A DNA stretch of 64,000 nt, from positions 248,001 to 312,000 of the forward strand of contig JAUPSS010000011.1 in assembly GCA_040285825.1 (NCBI GenBank), read 5' to 3'. The position numbers and the translations under genes are program-made. Origin of the DNA: Eukaryota sp. TZLM1-RC (taxonomy: Eukaryota > Metamonada: BaSk clade). Each line of letters opens with the position of its first letter. Position 1 is the stretch's first letter. Under the pieces are notes generated by a model that was not told where the DNA came from, made no database searches, and worked only from the letters and a program-made list of their open reading frames with translations. Positions 1 through 10,546 of the stretch are shown piece by piece.

Positions 1-895
1 GCAGCTCGGCTGTTTTAAATCAAGATCTTCACTCATTGTTATTGGAAAAGGGTGTTTGTGAAAACAAGTCGTCAGATTGTTCACTTTTTGTAACCATTGT
101 ACCACGAAACTTTGGATTGTGTGCCACTAATGAAGCATTTGTAACAAAAATGAGATTATTTTTGAACATCCCCATTAATCAATTATTATCAAAAGAAAAA
201 TGTATTTGTTCGAATTCACCTCAACTCACTTTGCGCCATGCTCTGAATTGCTCTAAATTGATAACTTATCGTTCTTCATTACATGATGCTGTTAGAGACA
301 CTGTTTTCACTATGGCACAAACTGCAAGGATATCGTGTATCAAAGAGCCCCTGCTGAAGGAAACACTTTCTCTGAATAATTTTGGTTCTGATGATAGAGG
401 TGATGATGTATAGTGTGATTGGATTGATAATTCTGAAGCTATTGTTGACTTTGTCTCATGTAATGTTGCAAATGATACTTTGGTTCACAGAAGAAAACTT
501 AATCCTGTCGCTGCTCTGGATTTTAAAGCAAAAGAGAAACATTGAAAATATGATAAAGATATTGAAGAGGCTAATGTCGATAGAAATACACAGCTGGTTT
601 TTATTGCTTTCCCATTTTCGATAAATGGAAGATTATCAGTTGAAGCAGGAACTTTTTTGAATGACTTCCAAAAAATGGTGCAAAAAAACAATGAAAAGAT
701 TTGATATTTTTCTATGGCGTTCACGGATTCAATTTGCCATAATGAATAGATTACCACGGTTTTTCAATCGAATAGGAGGAGCTTTAGCTACACAGCAAGC
801 AGATCAAGATTTTGTAGAGGAAATCTTGGTTCAATGATAGTCGTCCCATTAGTTATGAGTTAATTTAATTAAGTGCGCAAATTCAATAAATACAA
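1..895 (+). mobile_element. REL-type non-LTR retrotransposon, subfamily B, 3' fragment (B1)
   Basis: 3' part of a retrotransposon, cut by the left window edge. Positions 36-410 encode a CCHC-type knuckle (C-x-C, then H-x4-C, around CICSNSPQ...HALNC) followed by the HDAVRDTVF stretch shared by all copies here. From about 400 the frame is broken: the REL endonuclease part (RGDD, later KYDKDIEEANVDRN, IFLWRSRIQFAI) continues in other frames with a stop near 544. The 3' end (CCCATTAGTTATGAG followed by AATTCAATAAATA) matches other B copies at about 5.7, 39.8, 51.3 and 52.8 kb. No target duplication could be read. Inactive copy. Confidence 0.75.
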
Positions 896-907
896 TTTTC
901 CAAAGGC

Positions 908-1078
908 TACAATGAAAACCATCTGTAAAGAATTAGCATTTCAAGCTCTCAAATGCTCGTCCCTAACCTTTTCTGCTAGAGAATCTCGTATGCGGTCAGC
1001 TGATGGAGCAAAATGATAGAAAACACCATGGGCCGCGACTTAAAAATGTTACAAGCTGAGTATTTCACGTTGATTGCC
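908..1078. repeat. Dispersed repeat R1, copy a
   Basis: About 170 bp that recurs at 10350-10520 in the same orientation. Shared blocks include ATGAAAACCAT, CATTTCA, CTAGAGAAT, ACACCATGGGC and GCTGAGTATTTCACGTTGATT. It has no coding capacity. It follows directly behind the 3' end of retroelement copy B1. Confidence 0.6.
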
Positions 1079-1687
1079 AAAACGAAAAATTGATTTTCCT
1101 ATTAAACAAACGATATTGATCCACAGTTTCGGCATCATTATAATAGGGTTTCGACATTTCCAAGTCCCCCCGTTGTAGAGAGAAGTGTCTAGGTTGTGTT
1201 TTTGTTTTAGCTTCAAGAAAGAAGTATTAGATTTGATTTCTAGAAATCAAAACAACTCCTTCAAATTACTGTACGATTTTGTGATAAAACCGATGTCAAT
1301 TGCCAATTTCAACAAGTTTGGTTTTCAAATGGAGATTCATTCTAAACATTCGCTATTACAAATGTTGACCAACTAAATTTAAAAGGAAAAGTGATTTACC
1401 AGCAATTCATTATGTAACATTGATATGGAGACTTGAAACCCAATTTATTCCATCCCTTTAAGCAGGCATAACATTCACGGGCGTTTGTGCACCAATGTAG
1501 GACGACAGAAGTAAAAGAATACTTACTAATATTGATCTCTTCACCGACAATAAAAAGAGACTTACTAAATGGTCCGATTCAATATAAGGAGATCAAAATA
1601 CAACTGAGATCACCAGTTACGTGGATGAAGAAAGTTAGAACAGTATAAGAGAAGAAATCCTTTATTTTATCAAAAGCAACCCCCTCA
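1079..1687. other. Intergenic, no gene recognised
   Basis: AT-rich sequence with only a short unconvincing frame at 1185-1376. The last 100 bases must hold the promoter of the gene starting at 1688, but no clear element is visible. Confidence 0.4.
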
Positions 1688-2533
1688 ATGTATCAAGGAA
1701 GTAACTATATACAACAAGAACCTGCCAATGACTTTTCACGTAGGGAGGCCACCAGTCCTGGTGATCTGTCACAAACTATTCTAGTGGATTCTACAACGTC
1801 TCCGTCATCCCTTTCATTACAAACAACGTCCTCTCAGACTGACAACACTACATCGACGTCTTTTTACCTAGAACAGCTTCTTATGTCTTACCACGATAAT
1901 GATGCTGCACCTAAACAGAAACAACCCTCACAACTAGAACAACAGCTTATGATCGCCAACTCTACTCTCATGAACGAACTCCATTCTCATCAGACCATAA
2001 TATCATCATTGAAAAAACAGATAAACTCCCTAACAAGACAAGCAAACAGGACAGAAAAACCCTCAGAAAGATCTAAAGTCTTGGAAGTTTCTTCATCTAG
2101 TTCTTTTAACAATCAGCACCATGAGTTGAAAAGGGAAATTACCATACTGAAAGGCCAATTGAGACAACAGGCAACAACTATTCAAAACTTGACAAGAACA
2201 GCTGATTTTTGTAAGGAAAACCATGCTAATAATGAATCTCGGTTTGCCAAATACATTAGTTTACTTGAATCAATGAGTACATTAACCTCAAAAGCTAATG
2301 ATAGTCAATGCAGATGTTCAACGTGTATGCATCTGCGGGGAGAAGCAGAAGCAAGTGGCTTGATAGACAATAGGAGTGTAAGTAGATTTAATTTTGAACG
2401 GGTATTACCCAAATTCAAGCAAGGGGTGAAATTCGAAGGAAATTATAATGGCCCTTTTTTGTTATCAACAAGATGGAAGAGCGGAAGTAAAAAAGATGTG
2501 TTACCCATAGGAAGACATTCTAGTTTATCTTGA
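1688..2533 (+). CDS. Coiled-coil protein of unknown function
   Basis: 281-residue single-exon frame from an ATG. Residues 1-60 are low-complexity Ser/Thr/Gln-rich. Residues about 60-120 and 140-180 are predicted coiled coil (LEQQLMIANSTLMNELHSHQ; HELKREITILKGQLRQQ). Near residue 208 a CRCSTC pair could bind metal. The tail (200-281) is basic and aromatic. An SSQTD motif near residue 48 recalls the MSIQTD motif of the coiled-coil protein at 33116-34831; such QT motifs can bind dynein light chain in other proteins, which is only a possibility here. No family was recognised. It is convergent with the minus-strand gene ending at 2567, 33 bp away. Confidence 0.6.
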   Translation: MYQGSNYIQQEPANDFSRREATSPGDLSQTILVDSTTSPSSLSLQTTSSQTDNTTSTSFYLEQLLMSYHDNDAAPKQKQPSQLEQQLMIANSTLMNELHSHQTIISSLKKQINSLTRQANRTEKPSERSKVLEVSSSSSFNNQHHELKREITILKGQLRQQATTIQNLTRTADFCKENHANNESRFAKYISLLESMSTLTSKANDSQCRCSTCMHLRGEAEASGLIDNRSVSRFNFERVLPKFKQGVKFEGNYNGPFLLSTRWKSGSKKDVLPIGRHSSLS

Positions 2534-2566
2534 CGTTTTGGTTAATCTAACAATGGAAATCAATTT

Positions 2567-3550
2567 TTATTGGTTTCGGTCACGAAGAATCTCTTTGACT
2601 AGGTCAATATTCTGGGCATATTTGACCCAGACATCTGGTGATTGGTTTATATTTTCGTAGAAGTTTTGAATGATTTTACAATTATTGTGGGAAAGCAGTA
2701 TTATATCAATTGTTTTCAATTTAGAAATTGGTATTTTAAATGAATCAATCACGGGGGAATTCGAAAACTTCTTTAATATTGGACATTTAAAATAATATTT
2801 GAAAAGGTTTTCAATTAAACTAGCGGAATAAACGTAATTAAAAGGTTCTGGAAGTTGTAATAAAGGTTTTGTCCACGGATCTATCATTATGACTCCTTTT
2901 ATTAAACTATTTTCTGGTGAATTAATCATTGAGAGCAGTGATATTAAGGAAACGTTGCATCCAAAGTATTCAGAAACAATATAAATAGAATTAGTAAAAG
3001 CAGGTTGGAAATTTGGCAAAGTGATGTAATAAAAAAGAGAAGTTAGAATTAATTGAAACTGCTGATGGCCAAGATTCGATGGCATATTCTCTATGATAAT
3101 GAGATTACAATCAGTGAATTGAAAAAAAGATGGTGATGGCGGTATCCTTGTTGAGGAAGAAGAAAAAGGGTGAGGTATGCATAAAAGAGTAGGGCAGGGT
3201 TGGGAGTAAGGAGTTGAATAGATAGAGATTGTAAGAGAGGAGAGGGTTGAGGACTTAGAGCATGGGATAGGTAGGCTGAACTGCCGTGTTTTGTGGTGCT
3301 TCTTCGGAGTTAAAAATGAGTTGAGATAATGTAAAACAGGAGGGTGAAGTGTTGATATAATTAGATCAGGGTCTGTGGGTTGAGATTGAATTTGAATTTG
3401 AATAAAATCATTCAGACCAGGTACACAGACACATAGAACAAGAGCAAAAAAGTACAGAAGATACTTGAAGGGAGAAAAGTAGATGTGATATGTGACTGCA
3501 GCTGCGGAAGAGCAACTGGTGAAGATGTGTTCAGATAGAAACAGCTGCAT
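2567..3550 (-). CDS. Serine-carboxypeptidase-like (S10) protein lacking catalytic residues
   Basis: 327 residues from an ATG. A hydrophobic stretch at about 27-45 (FKYLLYFFALVLCVCVPG) looks like a signal peptide or anchor. The second half follows the S10 fold pattern: SIYIVSEYFGCNVSLISL aligns with the yIxGESYGGHYvP nucleophile region, LIKGVIMIDPWTKPLLQ with LKGvaiGNGwtDPxxQ, and KTIDIILLSHNNC with giRVLiYxGDaDxi. The nucleophile Ser is replaced by Tyr and the GDxD Asp by Asn. It is also shorter than usual S10 enzymes (about 450 residues). Either a pseudoenzyme or a decaying gene; the open frame favours a pseudoenzyme. The family assignment rests on pattern similarity only. Confidence 0.5.
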   Translation of the reverse strand: MQLFLSEHIFTSCSSAAAVTYHIYFSPFKYLLYFFALVLCVCVPGLNDFIQIQIQSQPTDPDLIISTLHPPVLHYLNSFLTPKKHHKTRQFSLPIPCSKSSTLSSLTISIYSTPYSQPCPTLLCIPHPFSSSSTRIPPSPSFFQFTDCNLIIIENMPSNLGHQQFQLILTSLFYYITLPNFQPAFTNSIYIVSEYFGCNVSLISLLSMINSPENSLIKGVIMIDPWTKPLLQLPEPFNYVYSASLIENLFKYYFKCPILKKFSNSPVIDSFKIPISKLKTIDIILLSHNNCKIIQNFYENINQSPDVWVKYAQNIDLVKEILRDRNQ

Positions 3551-3754
3551 TTGGGAAAATAAATGATCAATTTCTGGACTTTATTAAACATTATACATCA
3601 ATTAGTAACTGGATTCCTTTCTCTCTTATTAAATGTGGGATTTGTTACTCTCAAAAACATAGCAACCTTTTCAGAACAAACAGGACATTTAGCTGAAGTG
3701 AAACCTTCATTAATTATCAATACTTCAAATCCATTCCTTTGCAGAAATTGAATC

Positions 3755-5705
3755 CATCCAATTCCTCGAGTAGGTCATGATGTTTCAAATTCTTGCAACC
3801 TATTTTACCCTAATTACCCATTAGTATTAAAGTGCTTAAAGATGAATCCAATGTTTGCATGTTGTTGGATTTTAGTAATGCCTTAAATTCAATTCAACGT
3901 TGCAGTATTCATGGTGTTTTGTTGAATTACTTGTGACAATTGTTACCTTGTTTTCAAACAACATATTGCACAAATTTTGGTTTGCATTTTGCTGATTCTA
4001 TCTGGAATTCTAGTGGTGTTAAACAAGGAGATCCCTTAGGAACTCTTTTGTTTTGTCTCCCCATTCATCCAATTTTATTACAAATTCAAGCAATGTTTCC
4101 TTCCTTGAAAATGATTGCTTAAATGGATGATTTTTGTTCTTATAGGTGACTTAACGCATATCAGAGAAGCAACTCTATGTTTCAAAGAATTATTCAACAT
4201 AATTGGCCTTCGGCCTGACTTACTTAAATGTGCTTTACTTTCAAATTCTCCAGTTTTTACAATAGTTAATGGTATTGACAATCAAGACAAGTTATATTCA
4301 ATTGATGCTATGCGTCATATGGGATCGTTTTTGGAAATAATGATGAAATTTCCAAAGAATTGTTTGATAAGATTAATTTCTGAAAAATTTGACCCAGAAG
4401 TTAGTAGATGTGACAAAACTTTTGCACGTAATTCATTAAGATGTAAAATGTTCCAAATTCCTGATCATGCTTATCCAAGTCCACACTATGGCGGTTTAGG
4501 TTGGACTAAAGCCTCAATTTTTACTTCATAAACTTTATCGGTGGATGCAGAACTGCAATATTTGAGTTTTCTGAAAGATTTGCCGATTGGGAAGATTTAT
4601 TGATGACAACACAGAGTCCCACTGTTTTTGCTCTAAATGATGAAACTTCAAGAATAGATGTAAAAAAATGGAATCGATGCTTTCCCCAATCATTCAATGG
4701 AAATATTTCCGAAAAGAATTTTTCAAATTTAAAATACACTCTTCAAACATTACAGAAACGACTGACTGGAATGTATGAAAATTATCTTTCAAAACATATG
4801 TGCAGCTCAGCTGTTTTAAATCAAGATCTCCACTCATTGTTATTGGAAAACGGTGTTTGTGAAAATCGGTCATCAGATTCTTCACTGTTTGCGACCATCG
4901 TGTTACGAAGATTTGGACTGTGTGCTAAGAATGAAGCGTTTGTAACAAAAATGAGATTATATTTGAATACTCCCCATTAATCAATTATTTTTGAGAAAAA
5001 AATGTTTTTGTTCGAATTCACCACAGCTCACCTCCCGTCATGCTCTGGATTGTCTCAAATTGATAACTTATTGTTCTTCATTACATTATGCTGTTAGAGA
5101 CACTGTTTGTAATATGGCACGAAATGCAAGAATTTCTTGAATGGAAGAGCCTTTGCTGAAGGAAACACTGTCATTGAATAATTTTAATTCTGATGAGAGA
5201 GGATATATATTTGCACTGTGATTCGATTCAAAACTCTGAAACTGTTGTTGACTTTGTCTCCAGTAATGTAGCAAATGACACTTTGGTTCAAAGAGGAAAA
5301 CTTAATCCTGTAGATGCTCACGAATTAAAGGCCCCACAAACATAGAAATTATGACAAAGATATCGAAGAAGCTGATACTAATAGAAATAGACCACTTGTT
5401 TTATTGCTTTCCCATTTTTATAAACGGAAAACTATCAGTAGAAGCAAGAACTTTTTTGAATGATTTCCATCAAATGGTTCAAGAAAAAACAATGAAAAGA
5501 TTTGATATCTTTTTATGGCGCTCTCGAATTCAATTTGCCATAATTAATAGATTGCCTGGGTTTTTCAATCGAATTAGAGAAGCTCTAGCGAGACAGCAAG
5601 CAGAGCAAGATTTTGTAGGGGAAATCTCGGGTCAATGAATTTCGTGCCATCAGTTATGAGTTTATATTGTTAAGTGCGGAATTTGAATAATTATATACAG
5701 TATTT
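3755..5705 (+). mobile_element. REL-type non-LTR retrotransposon, subfamily B, RT to 3' end (B2)
   Basis: Longest B copy in the window. In order: reverse-transcriptase palm motifs (LLDFSNALNSIQR near 3865, GVKQGDPLG near 4017, MDDF box near 4122), thumb (AMRHMGSFLE near 4310), linker (HYGGLGWTKASI near 4488; RCFPQSF near 4675), a CCHC knuckle (CFCSNSPQLT...C, 5005-5060) and the REL domain (RKLNPVD..., IFLWRSRIQFAI near 5512) ending with stop at 5636. Several frameshifts and stops break it, including a stop just before the MDDF box. The YxDD box reads MDDF. The first 5' motifs are missing, so the copy is 5'-truncated. Confidence 0.75.
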
Positions 5706-5855
5706 TTTGTGGTTGCAAAACTGTTGAAAAGGTTTTTTAACAAACAACTTTGATTCACTTGGTCATATGGATGGATGAGGTTCTAATTTTTTTCAATGTG
5801 AACCAATTGCAAAAGGAACATAGTGAATGTGAATTGTCCTTCACTGCATATATAC

Positions 5856-6987
5856 ATGAAAAGTTTACTGGTTCTGACTCTCATCTGCTTAGCCTACGCC
5901 ACTAACCACAATCGTGTTGTCTCTGTTGCACACGACTCAATTACCTCCCCATATGTTGGTATTTCCCTTGGACAAGCCTTGTTTGACGATATTCAAAAAA
6001 TCTATTCCCATAAGCAACGTCAATGGAAGGATCATCTTGAAACATGGCATTCACTCGCAAAATCTGCATTACCTTTTATTCGAAAGTACACTCCCCACTC
6101 TTATAGAGAAATGTTAGGTATGGCCAAAGGAATGAGTTTGTTTGGTGCTGTATCAGAAGGTCAGGCATTTGAAATGCTATTATACCTCAACGTACGTTTA
6201 TCACATTGTCTCATTGTAGGTTGAATACGAGCTGATGTTTTATACAAATGAACATTTGTCATTCGATGAGAGTCACGGCAAGTGTACCGGGTTCATGTAC
6301 AATCGAGAGGTCAAAATCTCTGGGCAAACAAACGATGAAACTGTAGCCAGTTGGCTGAATGGTACCCTAGATAAGGCAATCTCTATCCATTACAAGGATG
6401 AGGATTCTTACACCTACATTTATACCCATCCAGGATATTTGACGTATATGGGAAGCAACAACAAGATATCAGTCCTATGGCAATATGTGAATGCTGAAGG
6501 AGCTATTACTCCCATTGAAGATGGAGGTGTTCCTACCAATGTCTTGCTTCGGGAGTTGCTGTTTTATGATTGTGTGGCAGATGCTGTCGATTTCCTCACT
6601 TCAATTCCTCGTTACATTTGTAATAATTTTCAAATAATGGACCTCAAGTCACTCGCTAATGTAGAGATGACTCACAATAGGTTTTATATTTCTTATGCAA
6701 CAACTGGTGACCTTGTCCATGCCAATCATTACGTTTTTGATGATGCAATGGTAGATGAAGACTTGAAAAAGTCTGAAACAAGTGTAGAGCGTTATAACAC
6801 AATAAGAAAAGAAATGAAAGCTCGGAGATATGATTTTTCTGTTCAGAAAGCAAAGGAAATTCTCTCAATTGCCCCAGTTTTGAACAACAAAACTCTCGCT
6901 TCCATGATATTTGACTTGGAAGCTAAGATCATGACAATAAGATTCATGTCCAGTCCTGAATGGATTACTCTTTCAAGGTCTATGTAA
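5856..6987 (+). CDS. Secreted C45-family (acyltransferase/amidohydrolase) protein
   Basis: Two exons, 5856-6191 and 6220-6987, with a 28-nt GT...AG intron (6192-6219); spliced product 367 residues. The N-terminus MKSLLVLTLICLAYAT is a signal peptide, which selects the ATG at 5856. The protein matches the isopenicillin-N acyltransferase-like (MEROPS C45, NTN hydrolase) family. HGKCTGF gives the expected nucleophile Cys (about residue 134), preceded by the propeptide-like region. GVPTNVLLRELLF and NVEMTHNRFYI...GDLVHANHYV match the conserved core. Family members self-cleave before the Cys and hydrolyse or transfer acyl-amide groups. Signal peptide plus NTN fold suggest a lysosomal or secreted amidase; the substrate is unknown. 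A retroelement fragment begins within 45 bp of the stop. Confidence 0.8.
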
Positions 6988-7025
6988 TGTTTCGGTCTCT
7001 TTTTCATCTCGTTAATAAATCTCTT

Positions 7026-7545
7026 TAATCTGTTTGATACTGAAGATGATTTTCATATGCTCAATAGAGGTGATGTCATATTACCTGGATTAGACAAAAC
7101 CTCTATTTTATATATTTCTGTTGATACTTGCAATGTCTCAAATGAAAGGCTTGCTAATTCTGAAATTCATAATGCTCTTTCAAATGCCGAAAATATCAAA
7201 ATCAAAAAATACAATGAATTTTTGTTCAAATTCTCTACCCAACAGCATGCAAAATACAATTTGTATTCATTTGTATTCTCTTTATTTGGTTCACTTGCTC
7301 CAAGGGCTTTACGTTTTTTGGCAGATTTTGAAATGATTGTGAAGAAATGGACTAATAGAAATTTGAAATGAATTATTTCGGCAAAATAGAATTTCGAATT
7401 CTAATTTTCAGAGGATGTTGAAGATGGTTTCTGTTACACTGCTCTCTCTTTCACTTGTTGAGTTGCTTGTAGTTGTTTTTTGGGAGAGATGGACTATTTA
7501 GATGTTGATTTTTTATGCTGTTCAATAAATAATAAATATTTGTGA
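7026..7545 (+). mobile_element. REL retrotransposon, subfamily A, 3' fragment (A1)
   Basis: 5'-truncated fragment starting in the REL domain (LFDTEDDFHMLNRGDVILPGLDKTSIL) and running through NERLANSEIHNAL, KKYNEFLFK, HAKYNLYSFVFSLFGSLAPRALRFL to the shared A tail (GAGATGGACTATTTAGATGTTGATTTTTATG, AATAAATAATAAATA). Frame intact to a stop at 7369-7371, then shifted. Inserted just behind the C45 gene. Confidence 0.75.
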
Positions 7546-7773
7546 TAAAATTATCAATAATGATTTAAGTTTGCCCAAGATTCCTTTTTGATATTAATAA
7601 TAACATATATCAACATATAATATTATCTATTTGTTTTTTTGAAGCAATGCTCCACAAAAAGTACAAAATTCTTTAGTTACAAATTTTTTAAAAAACTATT
7701 TCATCAAATAATAAAAGGTCATAAAAATTAAATAACAAAAAATAAAGGATTTACATAGGATCAACACAAAAAA

Positions 7774-8805
7774 CTACTTTAATCTTTTTACAATAGAATC
7801 AACAACTTGCATCATTGCCTTTGCTCCATTAGAATCAGGTGCCACTTCAAAATAAGGAGCCCCAGTATCACATGCCTGCATAAGTTGCGGGTCCAATGGA
7901 AGTTTACCAAGAAAAGGAACATCCATTGATTCAGCCATTGCAAGAGGGTGACTGGTCTTAGACTGGAAGATATAAGTACACTCCGAGCAGGAAGGACAGA
8001 CAAAGCCATCCATATTAGAAACAACTCCAATTACTGGAATGTTGGTCTTCTTACAAAAGGATAACTCCTTACGAACGTCAGCCATTGCTACCTCTTGGGG
8101 AGTGGTGACGACAATTGCACCAGATATCTTGACACCAGATAAGAATTGGAGAATGGAGAGATGTTCATCAGAAGTACCTGGAGGTGTATCAATAACAAGG
8201 TATTCAAGATCCTCCCAAGAAACGTCCTTCAAGAAACTCTTGATAAGACCCACTTTACGAGGACCTCTCCATATGACAGCATCATTAGGGTCCTGCAGGA
8301 GGTAACCAATAGACATTACGGCTAACTTGTCTCTGGGATAGACTGGCATCCATCCAGCACCACTTTGGTGAACGTCGTGGCCTACAGTTCCAGTGAGAGT
8401 AGGGACAGAAGGACCAGTGATGTCAATGTCCAACAAACCAGTTTCATGAGATTCAGAGAGGTAGTAGGCTAATTGAGAGGCAACGGTGGACTTGCCAACA
8501 CCTCCTTTTCCACTGAGAACAAGGATGATGTTCTTGACGTTTTTAAGACGTTCTTGAACAGCTAAAACGTCAGGGTCTGGTCCAGTGGTTGGTGCTTGAC
8601 CGCTTTGGCAGGCCGCCCGCGAAGGACAACCTTCACATGCCGAAGCACGTCCTCGTTGGTTGGGGTCTGAGCATGGAGTGGAACTGGAAGGAGCAGGAGC
8701 AGAACCACACTTGCCACGTGAAGGGCAACCCTCACAGGCAGAGGCACGACCTCTGGTGCTGGGGTCTGAACAAGGTGATGGTTGAGTAGCAGAAGGGCAA
8801 CCCAT
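7774..8805 (-). CDS. NBP35: NBP35-type cytosolic Fe-S cluster scaffold (P-loop NTPase)
   Basis: 343 residues, start at the ATG encoding MGCPS. NBP35/NUBP1 is the cytosolic Fe-S assembly (CIA) scaffold. Deviant Walker A GKGGVGKS lies at residues 99-106, GPSVP at about 131 and DTPPGTSDEH at about 206. The C-terminal bridging-cluster motif CPSCSEC spans 270-276. The N-terminal cluster motif typical of NBP35, and absent from its partner CFD1, occurs twice: C12-x11-C24-x2-C27-x5-C33 and C45-x11-C57-x2-C60-x5-C66, each inside a near-identical CSDPxxRGRASACEGCPSR unit. The NBP35 identification is secure. The duplication is unusual and could mean two N-terminal clusters or one spare site. Confidence 0.93.
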   Translation of the reverse strand: MGCPSATQPSPCSDPSTRGRASACEGCPSRGKCGSAPAPSSSTPCSDPNQRGRASACEGCPSRAACQSGQAPTTGPDPDVLAVQERLKNVKNIILVLSGKGGVGKSTVASQLAYYLSESHETGLLDIDITGPSVPTLTGTVGHDVHQSGAGWMPVYPRDKLAVMSIGYLLQDPNDAVIWRGPRKVGLIKSFLKDVSWEDLEYLVIDTPPGTSDEHLSILQFLSGVKISGAIVVTTPQEVAMADVRKELSFCKKTNIPVIGVVSNMDGFVCPSCSECTYIFQSKTSHPLAMAESMDVPFLGKLPLDPQLMQACDTGAPYFEVAPDSNGAKAMMQVVDSIVKRLK

Positions 8806-9162
8806 GAGAGCAGGAGATAATAAGGTTGTGAAAAACAAAAAATAAATTTGAACCCGTCAACGTTTCAAAAACGTCACCATCAATTTAATTTTAATTTGGA
8901 AATGCATCTTAATCAAGGAGGCGCGTCATACATTGTTATATCTTCTGGAGCACTTTCTGTATAAAGATGTACTATTGCACTCTTTTACGTGTTACAAAAT
9001 GATGGTTTAACATTTGTTAAACCAATAATTAAATTCTTTCGCTTTTAAATAAAGATATTGGATCAAAAAAACCTTGTTAATCAATACTTTAAATCCCAAT
9101 ACTTTCATTTGTGGTGAAAGATTGTCTAATCCTGATATTCAAAAACGTTTGAGGACTTATTT
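8806..9162. other. Intergenic
   Basis: Upstream region of the NBP35 gene. AT-rich, with no further gene or convincing element seen. Confidence 0.4.
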
Positions 9163-9381
9163 ATGCAGTTTAAGCAGATTAAAAACATTATCCAGATTTT
9201 TAAGTTCATTAATACCCTACTGACCCCTTTAAATGATTTGAAAATTAGTGCTAAACAAGGAATAACACTTACATCAGGTCTTTGTAAAGACCTTGCTTTT
9301 GCTGAGGACATTAAGTTGTTTAGCAGATTAGAATCATCTTTCCTATTGCTCTTTCAAACATTGTTGTCGAGTCTCAAATAG
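9163..9381 (+). pseudogene. Possible reverse-transcriptase remnant
   Basis: A 72-residue open stretch contains ISAKQGITLTSG, resembling the GVxQGxPLSP palm motif, followed by LAFAEDIKLFS, resembling the YADD active-site strand with D changed to E. Spacing between the two is compressed compared with an intact RT. Flanks (9050-9700) show no clear continuation. Weak evidence; could be chance. Confidence 0.3.
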
Positions 9382-10349
9382 ACTAATTGTTTATTTGCAG
9401 CTGTAGAAAAATTTAGTCTAGTCTCTTTGATATTCAAAAATTGATGATTTCGAACTTCCTTCGTTGATGAACAATGAGAAGCGTTTCAAGGCTAAGGCAA
9501 ACATTACCCAACAGATGCGTGTAATGGCCTTAGTAGTTCCAATTATGTGTTGTCAAAGATTGAAGATGTGATGTGACATCTCCAGAATCAAGCATTACAG
9601 CATTATTATTTTGGCAAAAATACCATATCTTGTAAAATTCTTTTGTTTCTTTCTCAGTGTCAAGTACAATATTCAATGAGCACTGCCATATTGAACTCAG
9701 AAAATATGAACACTGATCATCATTAGTTGTTCATGTTGAATGATCTGCATCCTAGAATCATAAATTCTTCCTTGAGTGTATTACCTACAGCTGATACCCT
9801 CATAAATGGAAAATTTGTCGGAAGATCCCTGATGGATCTAAACTATTGTCTCCAGTGTGCTCATCCTGTCGATTTAGACCTGCTACGTTGAGTCACATTT
9901 AATGCAGTTGTTCAAGCTATCAAATCCCCGAAATATTCAATAAACCTAAATGGAGATATTATTCAATTTTAAATATTTTTTTAAATATTTTTGTGAACCT
10001 CTAACTTCCTTTCCTACATCATTATGATGTTTACTGCGTTTTACATTATCAAAAAATTATTATGTTAGTTTGCCTTCGCTGTGACTGAGTTCTGACCTGT
10101 TCTAATCCTAATGTCTAAAAAGACAGATGAATCAAGAAGGAAGTCAGTCTTGATTCGTGAGTTAACATCATCGATCGAACAAAATTAAAATAGTAGAAAT
10201 ACAGTAGAAAGAACGAAATAACAGGGTTTTAAATTGTTATTGTTCAGTTTATATGTTTTTGGTTGAATAATTTCGGTTTGAAGTTTCTGCAAAAGGAATA
10301 GTTGCTAAGAGCTGCATTCAATTGATGATAAGGTTACTCATTCCAGAAT
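9382..10349. other. Intergenic, nothing recognised
   Basis: About 1 kb with stops in all frames and no repeat that I could match elsewhere in the window. Confidence 0.4.
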
Positions 10350-10520
10350 CTAAAATGAAAACCATTTGTTAACAATTAACATTTCAGGCTCTCAGTTGCG
10401 CGCATCTTTTCAGCTAGAGAATTTCGTAGATGGTTATCTATTGGAGTAGAATGATTGAAACACACCATGGGCGGTGGCTTAAAAGTGTTGCAAGCTGAGT
10501 ATTTCACGTTGATTGTTTAT
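10350..10520. repeat. Dispersed repeat R1, copy b
   Basis: Second copy of the repeat at 908-1078, same orientation and clearly diverged. Here it is not attached to a retroelement 3' end, so it may be a unit of its own. It lies about 25 bp left of the inverted-repeat element at 10547. Confidence 0.6.
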
Positions 10521-10546
10521 ATTTTGTAATATTAATAAAAGAAGAA

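Noticed and set aside
9163-9381. Calling this a full reverse-transcriptase gene
   Set aside because: Only two weak motif resemblances with wrong spacing; kept as a low-confidence remnant.
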